Below, in pieces: positions 5,307 through 13,450 of a DNA stretch of 14,530 nucleotides (position 1 is the stretch's first letter; the number at the start of each line of letters is the position of its first letter). The stretch covers positions 1-14,530 of the forward strand of contig JAMXLG010000408.1 in assembly GCA_024281135.1 (NCBI GenBank), given 5' to 3'. A model generated the notes under the pieces. It saw only the letters and a list, made by a program, of their open reading frames with translations. It did no database searches and was not told the DNA's origin. The position numbers and the translations under genes are program-made. This DNA is from Vulcanimicrobiia bacterium (GTDB lineage Bacteria; Eremiobacterota; Eremiobacteria; Baltobacterales; Baltobacteraceae).

Positions 5307-6469
5307 AGAAACAATGCCTTGAGATATTCCGTTTCGGGCATCGCCGGATGGACTGGGTGGTCAGGTGCGTGGCCGTGACGCTCGAGCAGTTGCAAACGCC
5401 GACCGGTTTGGTGCGCAGCGTCGAGCGCGACGCGTTGTAACCGCTCTACCGGAAGATGGTGAGAACACGAGGCGCTTACCAGAAAACTGTCTTCTTTCAA
5501 CAGCCTGAACGCCGCCTCGTGTAAACGCTCGTAATGTCGCTCACCGGCGGCCGCATCCTTTCGGCGCTTAATCAATGCAGGCGGGTCGAGAATGACGACG
5601 TCATAGCGGCGACGCTCCTCGTGCAAGCCGCGCATAACCTCTAGTGCGTCGCCGACGAGTCCATCGACTTCCTTGCCGATCGTTTGCGCATTATTGTCCG
5701 CGTATTCGAGCGCAAGCTCAGAGGTGTCAATGCACGTCACTTCTTCTGCACCGGCGTTGAACGCAGAGATGGCCCAGGCGCCGACGTACGAAAAGACATC
5801 CAAAACGCGATCGCCCGGTTTGACGTAACGGCGCAGCCGCATGCGATTGTCGCGCTGATCGTAGAAATATCCGGTCTTCTGCCCCGCGCGCAGTGGCGCG
5901 CCAATCCGCATGTCGCCTTCGATCACCTCGATGCGATCGGGCACGTCACCCAGGGCGTGATCGAGGGTCTCGATTCCTTCGAGTGCACGCGTTGAACCGG
6001 CGTTTCTGAGTAGCAGTCCTTTCGGAGCGATCAACTCCGTGATCGCCGTGACGAACGCCTCGCGAAGGGCGACGGCGCCGGCGGTATTCAGTTGAGCGAC
6101 GCAGACGTCACCGTAGCGGTCGACGACGATTCCCGGCAAACCGTCCGATTCACCATAGACCATTCGATAATACGGTGCGGGATAGAGACGCTCGCGTAAG
6201 TCGAGAGCGCGACGCAGGCGTTGCGCGATCCACTTCGCGTCAATCGTGGCGCGAACGTCACGGGTCAGGAGTCGCCCAGCAATCAGCGCATTGGGATTCA
6301 CATACGCAAGCCCGACCGGATTGCGTCCAACGTCAACGACGCGAGCGATCTCGCCCGGCGAGAACGCGGAAAGCGGAGTTAACGACGTGTCGACTTCGTT
6401 GGAAAAGATCCAATTATGACCAAGGCGGACCCGACGGTCCGCCTTGGCTACCAAACGCAGTTCGCGCAA
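5297..6469 (-). CDS. rlmI: Class I SAM-dependent rRNA methyltransferase, RlmI-like (23S rRNA m5C)
   Basis: The 390-residue length and domain order match the RlmI/YccW family, which makes 5-methylcytosine in 23S rRNA. An N-terminal PUA domain (about 1-75) has LVAKADRRVRLGHNWIFSNEV and GLAYVNPNALIAGRLLTRD. A central EEHEA-like domain ends with KTGYFYDQRDNR (198-209). The Rossmann catalytic domain has the SAM motif GDRVLDVFSYVGAW (219-232), acidic CIDTS, motif LDPPALIK (294-301) and SASCSHH (332-338) with the likely catalytic cysteine. The family ending DHPVHPAMPETEYLKALFLR is present. The start is TTG, three bases after the upstream dehydrogenase stop, with no clear ribosome-binding site, so re-initiation is likely. 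Exact start and target cytosine are uncertain; the family is not. The symbol assumes the E. coli function. Confidence 0.85.
   Translation of the reverse strand: MRELRLVAKADRRVRLGHNWIFSNEVDTSLTPLSAFSPGEIARVVDVGRNPVGLAYVNPNALIAGRLLTRDVRATIDAKWIAQRLRRALDLRERLYPAPYYRMVYGESDGLPGIVVDRYGDVCVAQLNTAGAVALREAFVTAITELIAPKGLLLRNAGSTRALEGIETLDHALGDVPDRIEVIEGDMRIGAPLRAGQKTGYFYDQRDNRMRLRRYVKPGDRVLDVFSYVGAWAISAFNAGAEEVTCIDTSELALEYADNNAQTIGKEVDGLVGDALEVMRGLHEERRRYDVVILDPPALIKRRKDAAAGERHYERLHEAAFRLLKEDSFLVSASCSHHLPVERLQRVALDAAHQTGRRLQLLERHGHAPDHPVHPAMPETEYLKALFLRA
6420..6447. repeat. 12-bp perfect hairpin inside the first codons of the methyltransferase gene
   Basis: CCAAGGCGGACC (6420-6431) and GGTCCGCCTTGG (6436-6447) enclose a 4-base loop. 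The hairpin covers about codons 8-17 of the methyltransferase, right after the dehydrogenase stop. No T-tract follows on either strand, so it is not a standard terminator. It could hinder ribosomes or protect the upstream mRNA end. Confidence 0.6.
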
Positions 6470-6472
6470 GCG

Positions 6473-8038
6473 TTAGACTTTGCGAGAGATCGACTTGGCT
6501 TGCATGAAGAGCAGCAAGTAGTCCGGACCACCGGCCTTACTGTCCGTGCCCGACATGTTGAAGCCGCCGAACGGATGCGCACCCACCATGGCGCCCGTGC
6601 TCTTGCGATTGAAGTAGAGATTGCCGACGAAGAAATCGTCTTTCGCCCGCTTGATCTTCTGCTCGTCGCTCGTATAGAGCGAACCGGTCAAACCGAACTC
6701 CGTGTTGTTGGCGATCTCCATCGCGTTATCGAAGTCCTTGGCTTTGATGACGGCAACGACCGGTCCGAAGATTTCTTCTTGAGAGATGCGCGCCTGCGGA
6801 TCGACATCGGCGATCACGGTCGGCTCGATGAAGAACCCTTTATCGCCGACGCGCTTACCGCCCGACACCACACGGCCTTCTTTCTTGCCGATCTCGATGT
6901 ACTCGCTAATCGATTTGAGCGCGCCTTCGTTCACGACGGGGCCCATGTAGTTCTTCGGATCGGTCGGGTCGCCGACGGTGATCTTGGCAACGCGTGCTTT
7001 CAGCTTGTCGAGGAACTCATCGTAGATCTTCTCGTCGACGATCGCGCGCGAACACGCAGAGCACTTCTGCCCTTGGAAGCCGAACGCGGAGACCGCTACG
7101 CCTTCGACGGCTGCATCGACGTCGGCATCCGCTGCAACAACGATCGAATCTTTGCCGCCCATCTCGGCGACGACGCGCTTGATCCACTTCTGACCCGGTT
7201 GCGGTTTCGCTGCGAGCTCGTTGATGTGCAAGCCGACTTCTTTTGAACCGGTAAACGAGATAAAGCGAATCTGCGGGTGAGATACGATCAAGTCACCGAT
7301 CACGCTTCCGGACCCCGGCACGAAATTCACGACACCTTTCGGCAAGCCGATTTCATGCAGCAGATCGACAAACCACGCCGCGATGATCGCGGAATCGCTC
7401 GACGGTTTGAGCACGACCGTGTTGCCGGTGACGATTGCGGCGGCCGTCATGCCCATCATGATCGCAGCAGCAAAGTTCCACGGCGGAATCACTGCGCCGA
7501 CGCCGAGCGGAATATAGACCATTTCGTTTTGCTCGCCGTCGAGCGGAACGACGGGATGCGGCTGCGCGTAACGAAGCGCTTCGCGTCCGTAGTACTCGAG
7601 GAAGTCGATCGCTTCGGCAACATCGCCGTCGGCCTCGGGCCAGCTCTTGCCGACTTCGAGCACGAGTAATGCGTCGTAATGGTAACGACGCTGACGGATG
7701 AGTTCGGCAGCTTTGAATAGATACGAAGCGCGTTCTTGCGGAGTCGTCCGTTTCCAGCTCTCGAATGCACGCGCAGCGGCCGCAATCGCCTGCTCCGCCT
7801 GCTCCTTACTCGCTGAACTGGTCAAACCAACAACTTCGTCTTGGTTGGCCGGATTGATCGAGCGGATTTTCTTCTCGGTTTCGATTTTTTGACCGTCGAT
7901 CACGAGCGGGTAGTGCTCGTTGAAACGGTTACGAACCGCCGCGATTGCCGCTTGCATTTGAGCGGCGTCCGCGGGATCGGAGAAATTCTTGATGACTTCG
8001 TTTTTAAATGGCGCAATACGATCGAGCGTCGTGGTCAC
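6473..8038 (-). CDS. rocA: L-glutamate gamma-semialdehyde dehydrogenase (1-pyrroline-5-carboxylate dehydrogenase)
   Basis: This enzyme oxidises glutamate semialdehyde, formed from proline or arginine/ornithine, to glutamate using NAD+. The 521 residues match the stand-alone RocA/PruA-type enzyme (about 515) rather than the large bifunctional PutA. Aldehyde dehydrogenase hallmarks are in order: IPPWNF with Asn188, VVLKPSSDS (208-216), SFTGSKEVG (261-269), AEMGGKD with general base Glu292, and GQKCSACSR with nucleophile Cys326, then EEIFGPVVAV (421-430) and HPFGGFNMSGTDSKAGG (488-504). Translation starts at GTG 8038; an in-frame TAA lies directly before it, and a purine-rich AAAGGAA lies about 12 bases upstream. 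No proline dehydrogenase is next to it, so substrate supply is encoded elsewhere. The symbol pruA is equally usable. Confidence 0.93.
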   Translation of the reverse strand: MTTTLDRIAPFKNEVIKNFSDPADAAQMQAAIAAVRNRFNEHYPLVIDGQKIETEKKIRSINPANQDEVVGLTSSASKEQAEQAIAAAARAFESWKRTTPQERASYLFKAAELIRQRRYHYDALLVLEVGKSWPEADGDVAEAIDFLEYYGREALRYAQPHPVVPLDGEQNEMVYIPLGVGAVIPPWNFAAAIMMGMTAAAIVTGNTVVLKPSSDSAIIAAWFVDLLHEIGLPKGVVNFVPGSGSVIGDLIVSHPQIRFISFTGSKEVGLHINELAAKPQPGQKWIKRVVAEMGGKDSIVVAADADVDAAVEGVAVSAFGFQGQKCSACSRAIVDEKIYDEFLDKLKARVAKITVGDPTDPKNYMGPVVNEGALKSISEYIEIGKKEGRVVSGGKRVGDKGFFIEPTVIADVDPQARISQEEIFGPVVAVIKAKDFDNAMEIANNTEFGLTGSLYTSDEQKIKRAKDDFFVGNLYFNRKSTGAMVGAHPFGGFNMSGTDSKAGGPDYLLLFMQAKSISRKV

Positions 8039-8167
8039 TTACTTTAGCGTTCCTTTTTACAGCAGGGTGAATGGCCCCAGTTCTAAGACTTAGGGACAGC
8101 CAATTCGGTTCCATTCTTTCGTCTAGCGAAGCAGGCGGGCGGCGCATTTTGGCCGTAGCGGCCCACA
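8039..8167. promoter_or_regulatory. Divergent intergenic region between rocA and the acetyltransferase gene
   Basis: This 129-base gap must hold promoters for two diverging units, but I find no convincing sigma70 pair on either strand. The only notable structure is the 11-base palindrome CTAAGACTTAG at 8083-8093, a possible operator. Confidence 0.3.
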
Positions 8168-8659
8168 GTGGACACCGAATTCACGGTCAGGGACATGTCT
8201 CTCTCCGATGTCGATCAAATTCTGGAGCTCTTCGACAGGGTCGCCGCCGAGCGGTTTTGGATCGGCACCGAACCGGGATTCGACCGCGATCACTACCGGG
8301 ATGTCTTCGCGCGTGGGATTGGCCTCGGAAATGCGATGTTTGTCGCTGAAAGAAGCCGGCGCGTCATCGGCGGTTTGACGACGTTCGAGCACATCGAATA
8401 CGGGTGGACGCTCGGCATGCTGGTCGACGAGTCCGAACGCGGCAAAGGGGTTGGGCGCGCCCTCTTGGAGCGGCTTTTTAGCTGGGCGGCGAGTCGCGGA
8501 ATACCACACGTCTCGCTGCTCGTCTTTCCGCACAACGAACGCGCGTTGCGGCTCTACCGCTCCACCGGATTTACGGAAGTCGAGCGTTACGAGAACGACG
8601 TGCGGCGTAAAACCGGCGACGTTTGGGACACGATCTTGATGCGAAAGACGTTCGCATGA
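8168..8659 (+). CDS. GNAT-family N-acetyltransferase
   Basis: The 163-residue protein has the complete GNAT fold. Residues 5-27 give strand 1 and helix 1 (FTVRDMSLSDVDQILELF), and FVAERSRRVIGGLTTF (58-73) gives the central strands. GMLVDESERGKGVGRALLERLFSWA (83-107) contains the acetyl-CoA pyrophosphate-binding loop RGKGVG (91-96). HNERALRLYRSTGF (122-135) is motif B. The acceptor may be a protein N-terminus or a small amine and cannot be told from sequence. The GTG at 8168 keeps the first strand; an in-frame TAG at 8156 bars a much longer form, and the ATG at 8195 with AGGG close upstream would lose the first nine residues. Its stop overlaps the next ATG as ATGA. Confidence 0.9.
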   Translation: MDTEFTVRDMSLSDVDQILELFDRVAAERFWIGTEPGFDRDHYRDVFARGIGLGNAMFVAERSRRVIGGLTTFEHIEYGWTLGMLVDESERGKGVGRALLERLFSWAASRGIPHVSLLVFPHNERALRLYRSTGFTEVERYENDVRRKTGDVWDTILMRKTFA

Positions 8660-8979
8660 CGCCACAACTCGAGATCGCGATCGCGGCGTTCTTTCTCGCG
8701 ATCGGAACGGCGGGGCCACCCCTCGAGCTGCTGCGGATATTTATTGCTGCGCTGCTTTGCGTGGTCGTTTGGCGTTCCGGCAAATTCGTCGGCTCGGTCG
8801 CGATGGTCGCCGTGATCGCTTGTGCGTATCTTCAGCACAATCAATTCCGGCTGACGTCGCTCGTTGCCGCGGCCGTGCTCGGAATTCTCGCGCACTTCTT
8901 CTACCGGCGCCCGCGTGCGACGACCGTCATCATGGCGATCTCCGCTGTCACAGGTCTTGCGTTTCTTTTTTTGGGTTAA
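8656..8979 (+). CDS. Small hydrophobic membrane protein of unknown function
   Basis: I do not recognise the family. The 107-residue protein is mostly hydrophobic, with about four predicted membrane helices near residues 5-19 or 24-40, 44-60, 66-83 and 89-106. Short positively charged connectors (WRSGK at 39-43, YRRPRATT at 83-90) separate them. It has no signal peptide, cysteine or enzyme motif. The ATG at 8656 lies within the ATGA overlap with the acetyltransferase stop, so the two are co-translated; the frame is open further upstream, but that would overlap the acetyltransferase by 37 bases. The stop shares TTAA with the stop of convergent trpA. It might anchor or cooperate with the acetyltransferase; that is inferred from coupling alone. 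Confidence 0.7.
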   Translation: MTPQLEIAIAAFFLAIGTAGPPLELLRIFIAALLCVVVWRSGKFVGSVAMVAVIACAYLQHNQFRLTSLVAAAVLGILAHFFYRRPRATTVIMAISAVTGLAFLFLG

Positions 8980-9776
8980 ACCGCTTCGAAACTTGCCGCA
9001 CCGACGAGCGGCTGCACGAATTCCGCAACGCGCGCTGCCGCTTCAGTCTTTGGATGCGGCGCGTACGCGTCGATCAGCGCACTGCCGACGATGATGCCGT
9101 CGGCGATCGGTGCGAGTTCGCGAACGTCGGCCGGCGAACTCACCCCGAACCCGACAGCGAGCGGCTTGTCCGTGATTCCGCGCAGCATCGAAAGCTGAGC
9201 GCGCAGGCGATCGCGCGACGACTGCATGCCGGCGCCCGTGACGCCGAGGCGCGACACGACATAAATGAACCCCCTGCTTTGCGCAGCGATCTTCGCGGCA
9301 CGTTCCCGGGTTGTCGACGGTGCGACGAGTAGCGGCATATCGAGGCCTTCGTTCGCAAGCGTTGCCGCTAGTTCTGCGCCTTCTTCGAGTGGAATGTCGG
9401 GAACGATCACGCCGGACGCGCCGGCCTTGGCCGCTTCGCGCGCAAACTGTTCTATTCCGAATTGGTAGACAGGATTGTAGTACGTGAAGAGAATGACCGG
9501 CGCGCCGCCGGTGGATTTATGGCGTCGCGCGAGCTCGAGAACGTCGTTGAGTTGCGTGCCAGCGTTGAGCGCGCGCTGCGCTGCGGCCGCGATCGTCGGC
9601 CCGTCGGCGAGCGGATCTCCGTACGGAATGCCGAGTTCGATTGCATCGACTCCCGCTTCGGTCAATGCGCCGAGAATCGACAACGTCGTATCGGTGTCTG
9701 GATCGCCGGCCATGACGTACGGAATCAACGCTGCACGGTGATCGCTCTTTGCACGGTCAAAGAGCGCCTCGATCAC
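8976..9776 (-). CDS. trpA: Tryptophan synthase alpha subunit
   Basis: TrpA cleaves indole-3-glycerol phosphate to indole and glyceraldehyde 3-phosphate and passes indole to TrpB through the complex. The 266-residue length is standard. The catalytic signature [14 protein letters not shown] (47-60) gives Glu47 and Asp58 as the acid-base pair. The usual Phe-Ser before DPLADGP is Tyr-Gly here. The TIM-barrel markers [12 protein letters not shown] (96-107), VPDIPLEE (125-132), APSTT (152-156), [12 protein letters not shown] (172-183) and [11 protein letters not shown] (208-218) are present. The start is GTG, overlapping the trpB stop as GTGA, which couples the subunits and helps keep their ratio. 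It is the last gene of the trp run. No intrinsic terminator follows, because it meets the convergent membrane-protein gene stop to stop. Confidence 0.96.
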   Translation of the reverse strand: MIEALFDRAKSDHRAALIPYVMAGDPDTDTTLSILGALTEAGVDAIELGIPYGDPLADGPTIAAAAQRALNAGTQLNDVLELARRHKSTGGAPVILFTYYNPVYQFGIEQFAREAAKAGASGVIVPDIPLEEGAELAATLANEGLDMPLLVAPSTTRERAAKIAAQSRGFIYVVSRLGVTGAGMQSSRDRLRAQLSMLRGITDKPLAVGFGVSSPADVRELAPIADGIIVGSALIDAYAPHPKTEAAARVAEFVQPLVGAASFEAV

Positions 9777-10960
9777 GACGAGGCCTCAGGCATTGCCCGC
9801 ACCTGCGCGATATCTTTATCGCCCCGACCCGAAAGGTTCACGAGAATGAGATCGTCCGGCTTGGCTTCCAGCATAAGTTTGCGCGCGAACGCAAGGGCGT
9901 GCGCGCTCTCGAGCGCCGGGATGATCCCTTCGCCGCGCGAGAACGTGAAGAACGCGTCGAGTGCTTCGGCATCGGTGATGCTCACGTACGTTGCTCGACC
10001 GGAGTCTTTGAGAAAGGCATGCTCGGGACCGACGCCGGGATAATCCAGCCCCGCGCTGATCGAATGCGTATCGATAACTTGTCCGCCCGGTGTTTGCAGC
10101 AAGTACGAGCGCGATCCGTGCAGCACGCCGACACTGCCGGCGTTAAATGCCGCCGCCGTCTTCCCGCTGGTCAATCCTTCACCCGCCGCTTCGACGCCCC
10201 ACAACCTCACGTTCGGATCGTCGAGGAATCCCGCGAAGATTCCCATCGCGTTGCTGCCGCCACCGACACACGCGACGATGTCCGTCGGCAGACGGCCGTA
10301 GCGTTCGAGCCACTGCTCGCGTGCCTCCACGCCGATGACCTTCTGAAATTCACGCACCATGTACGGATACGGGTGCGCGCCCACCACGCTGCCGATTACA
10401 TAGAAGGTCTCTTCGACTTGGGATGCCCACACGCGAAACGCTTCGTTCGTTGCATCCTTGAGCGTGCGCGTACCGCTCTCCACCGCGTGCACGGTCGCGC
10501 CGAGAAGCTTCATGATGTACACATTGAGCGCCTGACGTTCGACATCGACTGCGCCCATGTAGACGTCGACCGGGAGGCCGAACTTCGCCCCGACGGTCGC
10601 CGTCGCAACGCCATGCTGGCCTGCACCCGTCTCCGCGATCAGGCGCGTCTTCTCCATCCGTTTCGCAAGCAGCGCCTGACCAACGGTGTTGTTGATCTTG
10701 TGCGCGCCGGTATGATTCGTATCTTCGCGCTTGAGCAACAGGGTCGCGGATGACGGCTTTCCGTAGCGCTCGGTCTCATACAAGGGCGACGGCCGTCCGA
10801 CAAAATCACGCAGCGTTCGTTCGTACTCGCGCCAAAATCCCGCATCCGCGAAGGCCGCGCGCATTTCAGCGTCAAGCGCCTCTAGCGCGCCGACAAGCAC
10901 TTCGGGGACGAATCGTCCGCCGAAGGTGCCGAAGTATCCCCGTGGATCAGGCTGCTGCAT
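9773..10960 (-). CDS. trpB: Tryptophan synthase beta subunit
   Basis: TrpB is the pyridoxal phosphate enzyme that joins indole and serine to make tryptophan. At 395 residues it is the standard TrpB1 form that pairs with TrpA. It begins [15 protein letters not shown] (8-22), the usual N-terminal motif. [15 protein letters not shown] (77-91) carries the PLP lysine at 88, and AETGAGQHG (109-117) holds catalytic Glu110. The phosphate-binding loop GGGSNAMG is at 233-240, followed by EGLTSGK and, near the C-terminus, [11 protein letters not shown]. The ATG at 10960 lies 14 bases inside the end of trpF, and the stop overlaps the trpA GTG. No missing residues were noticed. Confidence 0.97.
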   Translation of the reverse strand: MQQPDPRGYFGTFGGRFVPEVLVGALEALDAEMRAAFADAGFWREYERTLRDFVGRPSPLYETERYGKPSSATLLLKREDTNHTGAHKINNTVGQALLAKRMEKTRLIAETGAGQHGVATATVGAKFGLPVDVYMGAVDVERQALNVYIMKLLGATVHAVESGTRTLKDATNEAFRVWASQVEETFYVIGSVVGAHPYPYMVREFQKVIGVEAREQWLERYGRLPTDIVACVGGGSNAMGIFAGFLDDPNVRLWGVEAAGEGLTSGKTAAAFNAGSVGVLHGSRSYLLQTPGGQVIDTHSISAGLDYPGVGPEHAFLKDSGRATYVSITDAEALDAFFTFSRGEGIIPALESAHALAFARKLMLEAKPDDLILVNLSGRGDKDIAQVRAMPEASS

Positions 10961-11576
10961 CAGTCTCCCGCACCGCGCGCACGAACGCGCGCATCTTTGC
11001 CACGTCCTTGAGGCCGTCCGTCTCGATTCCGCTGCGAACGTCTACACCGAATGGTCGCACTTGGCGCACGCACTGCGCAACATTCTCGGGCGTCAAACCG
11101 CCCGCGACCATTACCGGCCGCCACCGTGCAAGCTTCGCGATATTCGTCCAATCAAACGTGACGCCTGTGCCGCCGTACTTTCCCGCGACGCGCGTATCGA
11201 AAAGCACGAGCGAAGGCGCGAACCGGTCGCAGACGCGCTCCATCTGAAACGGCGACTCGTTGCCCACGTGAATGGCTTTGATAACGTGGCCGCCGATCGA
11301 CTTCGCAAAACCGGGCGTCTCCTCACCGGAAAGCTGCACGAGAGCATCCGGAAAGAGATCGCGCACGCGCGAGACGTCATCGCGCGTAGGATTCACAAAG
11401 ACGGCGACGGGTGTAATCTGCGACGGAATACGTCCGGCGATCTCGCGTGCCGCCCCCCAGGTAATGCGCCGGGCTGAGTCCGCGAAAATCATGCCGACGG
11501 CATCGGCGCCCGTCTCTAGGGAAAGCTCGACGTCCGCCCAGCTAGTCGCGCCGCAGAATTTAATGCGCGTAGACAC
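10947..11576 (-). CDS. trpF: Phosphoribosylanthranilate isomerase
   Basis: TrpF converts phosphoribosylanthranilate to the carboxyphenylaminodeoxyribulose phosphate used by TrpC. The 209 residues fold as a single TIM barrel. KFCGATS (6-12) carries the catalytic general base Cys8, and [19 protein letters not shown] (125-143) carries the general acid Asp127. Phosphate-binding [10 protein letters not shown] (157-166) and GVDVRSGIE (177-185) close the barrel. The usual QLHG motif reads QLSG (81-84), a substitution of a normally conserved histidine. It starts with GTG, 17 bases inside the end of trpC, and overlaps trpB by 14 bases. TrpF here is a separate protein, not fused to TrpC as in enterobacteria. 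Confidence 0.95.
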   Translation of the reverse strand: MSTRIKFCGATSWADVELSLETGADAVGMIFADSARRITWGAAREIAGRIPSQITPVAVFVNPTRDDVSRVRDLFPDALVQLSGEETPGFAKSIGGHVIKAIHVGNESPFQMERVCDRFAPSLVLFDTRVAGKYGGTGVTFDWTNIAKLARWRPVMVAGGLTPENVAQCVRQVRPFGVDVRSGIETDGLKDVAKMRAFVRAVRETDAAA

Positions 11577-12360
11577 GTTTGAATGAGGCGATCATTTCCT
11601 CCGGATCGTCAGCTCGCATCAGCGCTTCGCCGATCAGGAATCCTTTCGCCCCGGCCTTACGCAGCCGTTCCATATCGTTGATATTTGTTACACCGCTCTC
11701 GCTGATCGCGAATATTTGCTTTTGTATTTGCGGAAGAATGTGTTCGCCGACGGCTAGATCGGTGATCATCGTGCGCAGATTGCGGTTGTTCACGCCGATG
11801 AAGTTGACGTCGAACTCCAGTGCGCGGTTGAGGTTCTTCACATCGTGCACTTCCACGAGCACGTCCAGCTCGTAGTGCTTTGCTTCATCGAGGCACGTTC
11901 CGATTTGCTCGTCGCGGAGGCCACCGACGATGAGCAAGATGCAGTCCGCACCGTACGCCGCCGACTGGGCGACTTGGTAGGGGTGCGTGATGAAGTCTTT
12001 GCGCAAGAGCGGAACCTTCGTCTTTGCGCGCACCTTCGGCACGTACTCGATGTCACCCAAGAAGTGGTCGCTCTCCGTCAAGATGCTGATCGCGTCCGCG
12101 CCTGCACGTTCGTAGCGCTCGGCAATAGCGACGGCATCGAAGTCGTGTGCTATCAATCCCGACGAAGGTGACGCGCGCTTGATCTCCGTGATCAATGCGT
12201 GCCCACGCTGCTCCTTGAGCGCATCGAGGAAGCGGCGTCGCGACGGAACCGTCGCGAGCGCGCGTTCGCGAATTGCGCCGTACGGTTCGCGAGCCATCTC
12301 TTCTTCGAGATGTTGCGCTTTGGCAGCGTAGATCTTCTTGAGGATGTCGTTCTCAGCCAT
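11560..12360 (-). CDS. trpC: Indole-3-glycerol phosphate synthase
   Basis: TrpC closes the indole ring to give indole-3-glycerol phosphate. From the ATG at 12360 the protein has 266 residues, the normal size. Catalytic motifs are complete: EIKRASPSSG (59-68), TESDHFLG (95-102), LLRKDFI (118-124) with Lys121, VEVHD (169-173) with Glu170, GVNNRNL (189-195), and AISESG (218-223). The reading frame extends upstream to 12429, but the start at 12360 is chosen because an AAGGAG site lies 10 bases before it and the conserved N-terminal helix (DILKKIYAAKAQHLEE) begins there. The stop of trpD lies 8 bases inside this gene. It ends 17 bases inside trpF. Confidence 0.96.
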   Translation of the reverse strand: MAENDILKKIYAAKAQHLEEEMAREPYGAIRERALATVPSRRRFLDALKEQRGHALITEIKRASPSSGLIAHDFDAVAIAERYERAGADAISILTESDHFLGDIEYVPKVRAKTKVPLLRKDFITHPYQVAQSAAYGADCILLIVGGLRDEQIGTCLDEAKHYELDVLVEVHDVKNLNRALEFDVNFIGVNNRNLRTMITDLAVGEHILPQIQKQIFAISESGVTNINDMERLRKAGAKGFLIGEALMRADDPEEMIASFKRVYAH

Positions 12361-13366
12361 TCGTGGCAAGCTCCTTAGCGCGTTCGTACGTGCGTAACGG
12401 TGCTCCTGATGCGAGCACCGCACGCGCACGTTCTAGCGCCTGGTGTAGATTTCGATCGTTACCGAGGGTGAATAGGACGAGCGCTGCGTTGAGCGCGACG
12501 ACATCTGCGCGCGGCGATCGTTCGCCGCCCAGAATCGAAAGAAATGCTTCGCGGCATGCGTCGACCGTGCTGCCGACGATGCGCTCGAGCGGCGTGTCAA
12601 TGCCGTAGTCTCGCGGCTCGATCGTCCACGTGCGCCCACCGTCTCTGTCGAACGAGTAGACGAGCGTTCGCGTATCTCCGGCAACTTCGTCAATGCCGTT
12701 TTCGCCATGAACGATTGCGCCGCGCTCGACTCCGAGACCGCGCAACACGTTACCCATGATCTCGAGCAAATGCGCACGCGCGACGCCTACGACCTGCACG
12801 GTCGCCGAAGCGGGGTTCGTCAGTGGTCCAAGCACGTTGAACACCGTGCGAACGCCGAGCTCACGCCGAATCGGCGCGACGTTTTTCATCGCCGGGTGAT
12901 AGTGCGGCGCGAACATAAAGGTGAAGTTGCTCTCGCGCAGCATTGACGCCGCACGATCCGGAGCGAGGTCGAGCGGCAAACCCGTCGCTTCGAGCACGTC
13001 GGCGCTTCCGCATGCGCTCGACGCCGCGCGATTTCCGTGCTTTGCAACCGGCACGCCGGCCGCCGCGACAACAAGTGCCGCCATCGTGGAAACGTTGATG
13101 GTGTTCGCGCCGTCGCCGCCGGTCCCGACGACATCGACGACCGTTTCCAATCCGTGTTCGACGTGCACGCTGCGCTCGCGCATCGCGCGCGCCGCACCGA
13201 CGATCTCGTCGACGTGCTCGCCTTTGCTCGCAAGCGCAACGAGCAAACCCGCGCCTTGAATCGTCGTGAACGAACCGTCCATGATTGCACCGATCAATTC
13301 CGCGCTTTCGCCTTGCGACAAGTGCTCGCCGGCGATCAAGCTGCGAAGAAGCGCGCTGTATTGCAT
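12353..13366 (-). CDS. trpD: Anthranilate phosphoribosyltransferase
   Basis: TrpD transfers phosphoribose from PRPP to anthranilate, the first step encoded by this cluster. The 337 residues match stand-alone TrpD with no TrpG fusion. Visible motifs are the PRPP loop GTGGDG (81-86) followed by NVSTMAALV, KHGNRAASSACGSAD (109-123), anthranilate-site FAPHYHPAM (152-160) and NVLGPLTNPA (177-186). The N-terminal helical start YSALLRSLIAGEHLSQGESAEL fits the family, supporting the ATG at 13366. No Shine-Dalgarno sequence precedes it: the bases before the ATG are the U-tract of an intrinsic terminator and TATAGCGC. Anthranilate synthase genes trpE/trpG are not in the window. Confidence 0.96.
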   Translation of the reverse strand: MQYSALLRSLIAGEHLSQGESAELIGAIMDGSFTTIQGAGLLVALASKGEHVDEIVGAARAMRERSVHVEHGLETVVDVVGTGGDGANTINVSTMAALVVAAAGVPVAKHGNRAASSACGSADVLEATGLPLDLAPDRAASMLRESNFTFMFAPHYHPAMKNVAPIRRELGVRTVFNVLGPLTNPASATVQVVGVARAHLLEIMGNVLRGLGVERGAIVHGENGIDEVAGDTRTLVYSFDRDGGRTWTIEPRDYGIDTPLERIVGSTVDACREAFLSILGGERSPRADVVALNAALVLFTLGNDRNLHQALERARAVLASGAPLRTYERAKELATNG

Positions 13367-13372
13367 GCGCTA

Positions 13373-13417
13373 TAAAAAACACACGGCGGCCTGAAGGCGT
13401 TTCAGGCCGCCGTGTGT
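13373..13417 (-). terminator. Intrinsic terminator between rplQ and trpD, possible attenuator
   Basis: A perfect 17-bp, GC-rich stem (arms 13401-13417 and 13379-13395, core CAGGCCGCCGTG) with a 5-base loop is followed on the minus strand by a run of Ts ending in TTTATA. It lies 34 bases after the rplQ stop, and its U-tract ends seven bases before the trpD ATG. An upstream segment, CCTCCGT (13420-13426), can pair with ACGGCGG in the 5' arm with one mismatch and might form a weak competing hairpin. Confidence 0.93.
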
Positions 13418-13450
13418 AGACGGAGGTTCGTTTAAACTACTACTGCCCAA

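Noticed and set aside
6416..7246. 276-codon open frame on the plus strand opposite rocA
   Set aside because: It lies entirely antisense to a dehydrogenase with all catalytic motifs. Its Arg/Asp/Val-rich sequence is what the complement of a GC-rich gene yields, and no ribosome-binding site is evident.
9749..10753. 334-codon open frame on the plus strand opposite trpB
   Set aside because: It is a shadow of trpB. The composition is dominated by Arg and His with no recognisable domain, while the opposite strand encodes a complete tryptophan synthase beta subunit.
12361..12429. 23-residue N-terminal extension of trpC
   Set aside because: The extension is not family-like, would enlarge the overlap with trpD, and is bypassed by an AAGGAG site placed for the ATG at 12360.
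13430..13437. GTTTAAAC palindrome after rplQ
   Set aside because: It is an 8-base palindrome likely to arise by chance in an AT-rich spacer, with no repeat or partner elsewhere in the gap.
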